Origin: JBDIBB01 sp039812685
Lineage (GTDB): Bacteria > Acidobacteriota > Vicinamibacteria > Vicinamibacterales > JAFNAJ01
Length of the DNA: 25,143 nucleotides
Reading direction: 5' to 3'
Assembly (NCBI GenBank): GCA_039812685.1
Contig: JBDIBB010000056.1
Location: forward strand, 1-25,143
Position 1 is the stretch's first letter, and every line of letters starts with the position of its first letter. Shown here one piece after another: positions 9,001-13,600 of the stretch. The notes beneath the pieces were generated by a model, which was not told where the DNA came from, did not search any database, and saw nothing but the letters and a program-made list of their open reading frames with translations. The position numbers were made by a program, and so were the translations under genes.

Positions 9001-10688
9001 AGTTCGGGGCCACCCTCGGCGCCTGGCAACAGGATCTGGAGACGCTCAAGGACGCCGGCAAGATCTCCGAAGAGACGGCCGACGCAGGCAAGGAGGAACT
9101 GGCCAAGCTCCAGCAGAAGCTGAAGGAGGCCCTCGAGACGGTCTGCGCGCCAGACTGCGACACGAGCTTCTCCGGTGGCTTCTTCTTCGGCGTTCGCGGA
9201 AAGGACGTGGAAGGTGTGTTCGGCTTCCAGCCGGAGGCGATCCTCATCGGCTTCAAGAGCCCCAAGCCGATGGTGACCGCCAATGCGGAGAAGGCGAACG
9301 CCTACACGCTCACCTACACGATCGAGGCGTCCCGTTTTGCCGACCGCAGCGAGTTCGACGCCCTGTTGGCCCGTCTGGCATCGAAGCTCAAGGGCGTTCA
9401 GCAGGCGCTCTCCGACGAGCAGCGGCGTCAGGCGAACGTGCTGATAGCCTCTCTCCAGGCCGCCGGCGAGGGTAACCTGCAGGCCATTGCCGACGTCGGT
9501 ACCGCCCCGCCGGCCCCCTTCGACGCCCCGAAGCTGTTCAGCGAGTTCATGGGCGCCCTGGCCCAGGTGATCGACAAGGGCGAGTTCGAGGAGGAGATCG
9601 AGAAAGTCACCAAGAACGAGCTGGAGATTGGCGGCAAGATCGGCGCGCTCGGCGCCCGGCTCGAGATGGAGATCAAACCGCTCTCCTTCACCCGCAGCAC
9701 GAAGTACCCGAAGACCCGCGGCCGCCTGCTGGCCGGCCGCCAGTACGCGCTCGAGGACTACAGTGCCGTCGAGATCGGCACCTTCGACGCCCAGGAGTAC
9801 TTCACCAAGGTGCTGGAGGAGTACTTCACCGGCGTCTACAACGACGTGCTCGCGGCCATCTCTCGAGGAGTGACCGACGGCATCGAGAGCGCCAAGCGGG
9901 TGATCAAGAACGTGCGTGCGACCCTCACGCTCGAACGCGCGAACCGGTTCAAGAACGCGGTGCTCAGTTGGTGGAACGGCGAGACGAGACCGGCCTCGCC
10001 GAACGCGGCGCCCGCCCCCTACCGACCGCTCGACCCGGAGGCAGTCGCCGGCAAGCCGCGCTACGGCATCGGCGGCTTCCACCTGTTCAACGCGCCGGGT
10101 GAGACACTGGACCTGGCCGAGCCTGCGACGCTGGTCCTCTCCTACGAGGACGAAGCGCTTGGCGGATGGCCCGAGTCCGACCTCGCGATGTTCCGGTGGA
10201 GCGAGAACGCAGGCGACTGGGAGCGCGTCGTCGCCGACCACGACCTCGACGCCAACACGCTTTCGGTGTCGACCGAGCGGCTTGGGCTCTACACCATCGG
10301 CACGACGATGCCGGCTGGGTTCTTCCAGTGGACGGTCACCGGAATCACCCGCACCGGCTCCGGCGACAACCTGCGAACGGAAGTGAGCGTGGAGAGCACG
10401 CCGATCCGGCTCAACAACGGCGCGATCGTGCCGCCCGGCACCGTCGTGCACGTGCAGAGCATCGACGAGCTCAGCCTGAGCCGGTTCGCGGCGACGCCGC
10501 TCGGCGACCTCACCAGCCCCGACGTGCAACCCGACGTGCCTGGCCCGCAGCGGATCGTCGACACCGACGGGCGCGTCCGCGTGAGCTTCAGCCTGCCGGG
10601 TGCCCCGGTCAAGCTCTACCTCCGGGCGTTCACGGACGCCGGCACCGCCGACGGCACGGCGTCGCTCACCCTCCCGGTGCAGCCATGA
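1..10688 (+). CDS. Giant modular Ig/CR/ZU5/Big_5/CARDB-like protein, 5'-partial
   Basis: The frame is open from the first whole codon at base 3 to TGA 10686-10688. The GTG at 27 lies inside an Ig-like domain (the codons before it read DTTPPT, a normal inter-domain linker), so the true start is upstream and any signal peptide is out of view. In order the protein has an Ig-like domain, a CR domain, ZU5-like and Big_5 domains, a second ZU5-like and second Big_5 domain, a propeller-like stretch, a long helical region, two CARDB-like domains, a strand-rich/coiled-coil module and a UPA-like tail. These folds are typical of surface or secreted proteins. I see no catalytic motif. The C-terminus ends in TLPVQP, with no LPXTG, no PEP-CTERM-like hydrophobic tail and no terminal aromatic residue of the outer-membrane-protein kind. 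The stop overlaps the start of the next giant gene. The role as an extracellular structural or adhesive protein is inferred from domain content only. Confidence 0.93.
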   Translation, partial: QPDTTPPTVTLDVPQETFPGAQLAIAATAADAGGIASVGFTVDEAQVATVISPPFATSYKVPATQLPGTEIAVVATATDFASFTATATATVRVVAPPLVTLGVVTGEAYDDATGLPLAGARVELEGVDGAGVPFASETVTDARGRYLLRANAGQARLRITRDGYTRVDRRVTIAGAQAVSAFDARLTPTAASAGKATLAALGGGAATGALVVPIGGQGLQGLLPLGWSPVGAADVWPHTAAIAPSTLRVSNAPGIAAGTPLVVARFDESAGAWRAVGAGALAGGGQWLETTVAAAGQYAFLAADTVPAAPPAAVTGELIGGVDQASLPAGVVTAINPQPQILFYEPGVSSDVAGLVSASSPMTSGIPLVARITESYRFLSGDELLPEPYEADLVFYQVRGAGSAGDAQVAARFVASPSQAFEALSLDRGVITVELVADAAGAAPRGLVTAAGGVIDGPGGLQLAVPAGAVADPTPLALSPLSGSPVSLPSTLAFVAGASLQGSGPLARGGVLSMPAPPGLSDASRTLLVRVAAVGGQTRLLLAGVARLDGGRLVASAEVGGQATALEGVAEPGQYLFLNVDGPIGFVGGLVRGVGGEAFRGALVTSSSLPIASLSTGLGAYFAVGRVATVTFTATDLAKNDEGSAAAYVLANQVQGLALRLVAVPPRVTSISPADGAGGVALGTPVVVTFSEPIDPASVSGANLANVLLRTEGGDPVVGTASLSASNTALTFRPAQPLAADSRYTFEVTAGVRDMAGYGLPAPVSSSFATLDTTPPPTPPAGAITAGIPDAQGQVAVSATQGTAGARDRVFIDNVTKGTTAVALVEANGSFSAAIGAGITDKLRVRIIDESGNETVQELAEFKQTNPDGSVSQVVTAAGGVVEGPGGLRATIRAGTFPGGAIVTLNTVPLSAIPITFTTEQAELFEQQAAFSLDFGGATPQDYIDVSVPAGPQDTVDGQWIVARVTDLVTGPLFEIADTARFRDDRITTSSPPCPGVAAAGVYGITKAKQTYGLNYAQMYGDGRYRLKAAFDFFSVGGPLPIPFYALSAELPIPVCFPVITGRVTIVPNTVRIAVASDELTPTDRQVLVTNVTRGGSVAYPRTVSDFEFDSDWLREGDFSLTPGRFRTVVKGAGGVTQRAPLYVDTINGVRRFVVRAADVAVPVRAIEITDLLKQRAFTYQPDAAAFEVSVNGGVSDTFEVTAVPIPALTLQSAEVPAPYLDRRVVTHAKLPSAFGEGNLVLKALPGTFDPTEAEFPPGAPGAPRTGLSLNTEHGQQPIPDEAVIEGGIPGYAFTGDPALAYTMTVSYRDRPSVQIAIPRARLVVTNTNTGDILEQRVLPVPPRDEPVQIDAIIDDSVPPVVVSGPSRVDNFDPTSLLTFRFSEAMDAESVKRNFVILDKNGKQVAGDVRITEQNRVATFVPLGGLKLGERYTVLLKGTTADTPDAGGGDLIRDVAGRALRQVRLEVSTFRPRPLATFTGASSFKDVAIRRLRVGDTLRTRLFVTAGGQSDNLVVLDATDPFAVSQIGSDTTSPSRQRVAVLPDARFSYGPERGQLFSGDLVVTTAFNTSRSFLTFVDATNPAAPAQLGPKVLTRVPEDFVPGAGFPVVYENAYAKGVAVVQTADREVFAYAAVERVGLMLADVGNNLPQQKLETVYPGDITDVIGYDDVLFAIDKTFGSPRLLSLGVSLNEVAPPARLAATPRRLRLGTAVLTDLDGDGRVAADEVVDLVLVATDRDVSVFKVRDSHGRVGDALKPAGPELLTRVPTRGVVRDIEVDPTRIRAMAIVDEGSMPYLYMIDLTRLDPSVSDGTLIDGDGDGIDDRIIFRHPFPNGVNGLRLDLDRGLLYVANPAGLEIWQVYDNCCDLGVDLLESTQRIDQRPSGRSNDVFKRELDAIRKGIVMGLDRASEKCGSQFDVTRMRLIESGSSACLWTEDPEKACGNNYQPGLSDHDISTFMPDAWYEGASKVPDPDFPPDFAGPPTLVSLAACVVSALHFPFVDPYTHEPKEVEGTGFTFNDLSFIPNFVDDFYSGVYRLDRTIPGIAGDTDNDLGLGRQLLIAKHLTEAYGVNLRGTPGVTVNPAYLDVNVSEAEFERLFKQYRRQTKIPQLEGYEWAMLMEFLAFKLKLPLRVQGASFEGSMFHALHVKQVHSVGKVGIRAALARIVANERARDIFLNVRRGDPAPDEVVDPEDANVLVFRKSACYVYRADQRPREWSATRGCGSLEEYIASTAVRTFKELPANERPLTEAEVDDVVKFYRVKADLERVTTDAEADQLVARVMQFIRRVKQDTRAIYDQQVAADPRREKRDENRLNAERRLGEVKESKLHVVPHVYNRSFRNAPGVKLRMYHREPGGTDAAPFCGSPALPDCAFTLNVSGGEHVKPAWRRKNDGVLLIDEESKLAVPIFAIKVKLGEHLNEVGHVAFTIDVPERTVAEADRENNVGGFHYYVLDTEVGVPVGPIYPPEVPSPVSPADLAPDPECLAAPALQITQWMTVADDLAAEPERLASPMLLYLGQEATLHVEVSNPTPAAAGDAEVCTTLTNQCYGAGTVPPGGSKIVSVPFQSYKPTVVQAVTSAYSPDVGITTASPYNVSVNCEPLIVFYDPDPNALGDDPAFSVMRGGAAVRYAKAISPFTGKPAFGQALSLRYGNSVHDFVSLRPNGGFGQRVIVNDSARDQEGMRIPVPHDTPFGTYPVSIASVNGGPISCGVPIDFRFAVRNFEYTHTLGAGASAEFGGKIGLGGTVGFGSGLQFTFKVRRDNVRAPGDDPVTVVDKELRNIIGLEFEPRLDAGVKFKKGLALFEASGSVSGLFDAKADVGKVEATAALNYGVGNRLAFGGFTALTTPSPGGGVPDEVKELGSAIAFSLFSAGSAYEVKALTDALPVLKRVFGPVLDGLERYQQRIVASAASFGVALSGSATLFKGEFNVLPPVKSAAGDTSGDPQPEQEKKAERKAFLSLEATASAGASASAQYDLEERPREKTRTHTLTFEGAYNYGLEFGATLGAWQQDLETLKDAGKISEETADAGKEELAKLQQKLKEALETVCAPDCDTSFSGGFFFGVRGKDVEGVFGFQPEAILIGFKSPKPMVTANAEKANAYTLTYTIEASRFADRSEFDALLARLASKLKGVQQALSDEQRRQANVLIASLQAAGEGNLQAIADVGTAPPAPFDAPKLFSEFMGALAQVIDKGEFEEEIEKVTKNELEIGGKIGALGARLEMEIKPLSFTRSTKYPKTRGRLLAGRQYALEDYSAVEIGTFDAQEYFTKVLEEYFTGVYNDVLAAISRGVTDGIESAKRVIKNVRATLTLERANRFKNAVLSWWNGETRPASPNAAPAPYRPLDPEAVAGKPRYGIGGFHLFNAPGETLDLAEPATLVLSYEDEALGGWPESDLAMFRWSENAGDWERVVADHDLDANTLSVSTERLGLYTIGTTMPAGFFQWTVTGITRTGSGDNLRTEVSVESTPIRLNNGAIVPPGTVVHVQSIDELSLSRFAATPLGDLTSPDVQPDVPGPQRIVDTDGRVRVSFSLPGAPVKLYLRAFTDAGTADGTASLTLPVQP
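3..302 (+). other. Bacterial Ig-like domain (gene A)
   Basis: About 100 residues run from the linker TTPPTVTLDVP to the strand TVRVVAPP. The pattern is that of the bacterial Ig fold seen in proteins with repeated 'TTPPTV...VGFTVDG...VATATD' units. It resembles the Ig domains of gene B at 17957-19192 in its PPTV opening and its late VVATATD strand. The window edge cuts just before it, so more copies probably lie upstream. Confidence 0.7.
303..572 (+). other. Carboxypeptidase-regulatory-like domain (gene A)
   Basis: About 90 residues with the standard CR signature: VVTGEAYDDATGLPLAGARV in the first two strands, then TDARGRYLL, then RLRITRDGY. This is the transthyretin-like beta-sandwich common in exported proteins. 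It is the clearest CR copy in gene A and matches the units repeated about 31 times in gene B. A weaker CR-like stretch lies at about 1746-1985 (VGGLVRGVGGEAFRGALV). Confidence 0.8.
1341..1745 (+). other. First ZU5-like segment (gene A)
   Basis: The stretch opens with VTAAGGVIDGPGGLQLAVP followed by AGAV. This matches the ZU5 pattern of a Gly-Gly strand, a short hairpin, then 'l.vPpGA'. It ends with GQYLFLNVDGP, like the G.Y.fl strand that closes ZU5/UPA-type modules. ZU5 domains are beta-sandwiches found in ankyrins, in netrin receptors and in many giant bacterial surface proteins. The assignment is by eye from the motif. Confidence 0.5.
1992..2340 (+). other. Big_5 (SbsA-type Ig-like) domain 1 (gene A)
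   Basis: The stretch starts PPRVTSISPADGAGGVALGT, then VVVTFSEPIDPASV, and ends with RYTFEVTAGVRDMAGYGLP and a TLDTTPPP linker. The 'P..ga.gV.....i.v.FSEpid' opening and the 'Y.v.v..gv.D.aG' close are the hallmarks of the SbsA Ig-like family, often found in surface-layer and secreted proteins. Confidence 0.85.
2622..3050 (+). other. Second ZU5-like segment (gene A)
   Basis: VVTAAGGVVEGPGGLRATI repeats the opening of the first ZU5-like segment almost exactly (AAGGV, then I/V, D/E, GPGGL). It is followed by a 'RAGTFPGGAIVTL' strand and a WIVARVTD strand. The two openings lie 427 residues apart with a Big_5 and an Ig-like stretch between them, which looks like an old duplication of a larger block. 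Confidence 0.5.
4062..4430 (+). other. Big_5 (SbsA-type Ig-like) domain 2 (gene A)
   Basis: The stretch contains SVPPVVVSGPSRVDNFDPTS, then LLTFRFSEAMDAESV, then ATFVPLGGLKLGERYTVLLK and a D..GRALRQ close. This is the same family as 1992-2340 with a longer final hairpin. The roughly 1,000 bases before it (3050-4060) are in frame and beta-rich (for example FVVRAADVAVPVRAIEI), but I cannot assign them to a family. Confidence 0.8.
4431..5590 (+). other. Propeller-like region with Asp-rich calcium-type loops (gene A)
   Basis: Several blade-like strands recur: NLVVLDATDPFAV, SFLTFVDATNPAAPAQLG, VGLMLADVGN, VVDLVLVATDRDVSVF, YLYMIDLTRLDP and LLYVANPAGLEIWQVY. The 'vvDvsdP..P..lg' pattern is that of LVIVD-type beta-propeller repeats. 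Two Asp-rich loops are embedded: DLDGDGRVAADE at 5145-5180 (EF-hand-like spacing) and DGDGDGIDD at 5445-5471 (thrombospondin type 3-like). Calcium binding is inferred. The fold is likely but not certain. Confidence 0.55.
5591..6980 (+). other. Unrecognised helical region (gene A)
   Basis: About 460 residues have a composition quite unlike the rest: charged, helix-forming and Cys-containing (a CC pair in YDNCCDLG, then SSACLW...KAC). Stretches such as EAEFERLFKQYRRQ, YEWAMLMEFLAFKLKLP, FHALHVKQVHSVGK and RVMQFIRRVKQDTRAIYDQQ look alpha-helical. I recognise no family. There is no HExxH, Ser-hydrolase or nucleotide-binding motif. It may be a helical spacer or a specific functional module inserted among beta domains. 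Confidence 0.6.
6981..7800 (+). other. Two CARDB-like domains (gene A)
   Basis: The first runs from KLHVVPHVYNRSF to ERTVAEADRENNVGGF. The late 'EADRENN' turn is the typical end of a CARDB-type adhesion domain, where 'E..e.NN' precedes the last strand. The second runs from LQITQWMTV through EATLHVEVSNPTPAAAGDAE to VPPGGSKIVSVPF, matching the 'v.V.N.G...a..v.......vppg.s..v' core. Local Cys pairs (FCGSPALPDC and VCTTLTNQC) would suit disulfides outside the cytoplasm. Confidence 0.6.
8160..9995 (+). other. Gly-rich amphipathic strand and coiled-coil module (gene A)
   Basis: About 610 residues alternate two kinds of sequence. The first is Gly/Ala-rich strands with every second residue hydrophobic (AEFGGKIGLGGTVGFGSG, EASGSVSGLFDAKADVG, FSGGFFFGVRG, ELEIGGKIGALGARLEMEI). 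The second is charged helices with heptad character (EETADAGKEELAKLQQKL, SDEQRRQANVLIASLQ, EEEIEKVTKNE). The strand type recalls membrane-barrel or amyloid-like sheets, but the strands are interrupted by helices and no outer-membrane-protein terminal signature is present. I know no family for it. Confidence 0.5.
10080..10685 (+). other. ZU5/UPA-type terminal segment (gene A)
   Basis: The stretch contains LDLAEPATLVLSYEDEAL, then MFRWSENAGDWERVVADHD, then ERLGLYTIG. The pattern of a positive opening strand, 'W.e....W..v....D...t..v.t..lG.Y.i', recurs at the ends of bacterial ZU5-associated modules. A last beta-rich stretch of about 120 residues (FFQWTVTGITRT to TLPVQP) follows with no assignable family. 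Confidence 0.45.
10685..10688 (+). promoter_or_regulatory. ATGA stop/start overlap between genes A and B
   Basis: ATG 10685-10687 and TGA 10686-10688 share two bases (CCATGAAC). Such overlaps usually mean that ribosomes ending gene A restart on gene B, and that both sit on one mRNA. There is no purine-rich Shine-Dalgarno sequence just before this ATG (upstream is CTCCCGGTGCAGCC), which fits a coupled restart if this start is used. Confidence 0.65.
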
Positions 10689-13600
10689 ACGCGCGAACCC
10701 CTGCCCAGCCCCTTCCGGCCGAGGACGTGACGACCATGGCCCCGACGCTGCCACTCACCTCGCCCCGCAGCCAGAGGCGGCGCCGCCTCGCCGGCGTCGC
10801 CCTCGCACTGGCGGCCGTCGCGATGCTGATCGCCGGCGCCCTCCCCGCCGCCGCCCAGCCGCACGTCCTCGCCCGCGAGGACATCCTGCTCTACGGCATC
10901 GGCCTGAAGGTCGAGCCGGCCACGCAGACCGTCCCGAAGGGCTTCGCCACGATCGTCTCCGCGCTGCTCCAGACCTCGCAGGCGCCCGGCGCGGTGCCGC
11001 CGCTGGCGGCCGACGCCGAGATCCGCGCCACGCTGCGCGGCCCCAGCTTCGCGCAGCCCGTCGAGCTCGTCGCCGCCGCCAACACCCCGCTGCAGATCCC
11101 CGCCCTGAACGTCGCCGGCACGCACACGGTGGAGAACATCCGCCTGGTCAGCAACGGCCAGGTGGTGCTCTACGGCACGCCCGAGGTGGCCCGCATCGAG
11201 GTGATCGAGAAGCTGCTGGTCACCACGGTCACCACCCGCGCGCTCACCGCCGACGAGATCCGCGAGCGCGGCATCGTCTTCGACCGCCAGAACTTCCAGG
11301 CCTACAACTTCACCGCCGCCTTCGCCATCGACGACGGATCGAAGATCGACATCAGCTTCCCGGTGGTGCTGCCCACGTTGGTGCCGCCGCAGGACGTGCG
11401 CCTGGGCGAGGCCGAGCTGCCGGTGAACGTGCCGCAGCTCCGGAGCCTGCAGACGCTCGTACCCGACACGCTGCAGATCCAGCAGCGCATCCCGAACCTG
11501 CAGGTGGTGGGCTTCACGCTCACGCTCGACGACGGCGCGCCAGAGAGCCAGAACCTCGTGCTGCCGCCCATCCCGGGCGTCATCGTCATCCCGGGTGACA
11601 TCGGCTTCCTCAACCAGTTCTTCAGCGTCATGCTGATGGTGGCCAACGTCGCGCCCGATGGATCGAACCTCGTCGTGCGCGACCTGCAGGCTACGATCGT
11701 CCTGCCGCCGGGCAGCGACAACGTCGTCGGATCCGACGACGACCCGCTGCGCATGGCGCGGCGCGCCAGCGGCGAGTTCCCGCGCGTCGTCGCGGTCACC
11801 CAGCCCGGCGCCGACGGCAACCTCGGCACCTCCGACGACATCACCACGCTCGGCCCGGGAGAGACGGGCAACGCCGAGTACCTCGTCGAGGGCCGGCGCG
11901 AGGGCACGCACGTCGTCGAGATGGAGCTGGCCGGCACGCTGCTCGGCCTGCCGGTCGGCCCCGTGCCGATCCGCGGCCGCGCCGCCGGTGCCGTGCTTGT
12001 GCGCAACCCGACGTTCACGCTCACGTTCACGCACCCGGACATCGTCAACGCGGGCGAGCCCTACACGCTCGACGTCACGGTCACCAACACGTCGGAGTCG
12101 CCCGCGAACTTCGTCAGCCTGAACCTGTTCGCGCAGAACATCTCCGGCGCCCGCCTGGACGACGAGCCGAGCAAGGGCATCGAGTCCATCGCGCCCAACG
12201 ACTCGGCCACGGTCACCTTCAGGCTGATCTCGCAGCGCACCGGCAAGGTGACGGCCGCGACGCTCGACTCCGACGAGAACGTGGCGGGCCGCTTCGTGCT
12301 GAAGTCGGGCGTGGGCGAGTTCGGCGTGCCGCTGTCGCCCGACTCGCTGGTGCTGCCCAACGAGGCCAACGGCCTGCCGCAGGATCTGCGCGATGCCGCG
12401 CTCGGCCTGCTGGGGCGCGCCTGGGCCATTGCCACGGCACCGCCGGCAGCGCTGCCCAAGGACCTGTCCCGCTTCTCGAAGCAGGTGGTGCTCGACCGCG
12501 GCGTGGAGACCGCGGAGGCCGGCCTGCGCATCGGGCTGGGCGAGCCGTTGCCCCGGTCGGCCGCTGCCCTGCTGTTCGACTTCCTCGGCAGCGAGTACTC
12601 GCGCCTCGCGGATCGCGTGAAGCCCGGCGACGCCCCGGAGTTGTTGTCGCTGCTTCAACGCGACGTGGCGGGCTTCGACCTGGTCCGGCGCCGTTCGGTG
12701 CGCGGCGACGTGTTCGCCGATGCCATCGCGGGCGTGCTCGCGCCGCAGGTCGCCGCCGGCGCCAGCGCGTTCCACCTGGCGTTGGCCGAGCAGATGACGT
12801 CGGTGCCGGGCCACGTCTCCGTGTTCGTTGCCGGCGCGGCCGGCGCGCCGCTCGCCTTCGACGCCGCGCTCGTGGACGCCAGCGGACGCCGCCTCGGCGG
12901 CGCCGACGCTGGCAAGGTGATCAAGGAGATTCCCTACGGCGACGAGCTGACGTTCCGCGACGGGACGGGCACGGTCACGGGTCAACTGCTGGTGATCGCC
13001 GTGCCGGAGCCAGGCACGCTCACGCTGCAGCTGACGCCGCGCGAGGGCTCGGACCCGTCGTCGCCCTACGACCTCAGCGTCGTGCTCCCCGGCCCGGACG
13101 GCAGGCTCAGGTTCGCGTCCCGCTCCGGCCTCGGGTTCGCCGACGGCCTCGACCTCACCAACGCCTCAACCAATGAGGCCACGCGGTTCGGCGTGACCCG
13201 TGCCGCCAGCGGCGGCGACACCGCGACCGCCACCTTCGCGCTCGTCACCGACCTGGCCCCTGCCGTGCTCGGCATTCGCCAGATCCCCGGCGTGGACATG
13301 GCCGGTTGCCCGCTCGACCCCAACCGCATGCACGACGTGGGACGCGTCGTGGCGGTGCTCTTCAGCGAGGAAGTGACGCCAGAGAGCGTCCACGACCGCG
13401 CCCCGGCGAGCGACATCGTCAACTTCCAGGTGGAGGCCAACCGCGCGGTGGGCGTGGCGCTGCAGCCGGGCCGGCGCGTGGCGTACGTCGCGCTGCGCGA
13501 GCCCGTCGGCGGGCTCGTGGAGCCGCTTCGCCGCATGACGGTGAGCGGGGTGCAGGATGCCGCCGGCAACACCCTGGCCCCCCACACCCTGGAGATCCAG

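Noticed and set aside
10780..10855. Twin-arginine (Tat) signal
   Set aside because: Although the n-region has RRRR, the usual S/T-R-R-x-F-L-K pattern is absent and the hydrophobic core is strong, which fits Sec export better.
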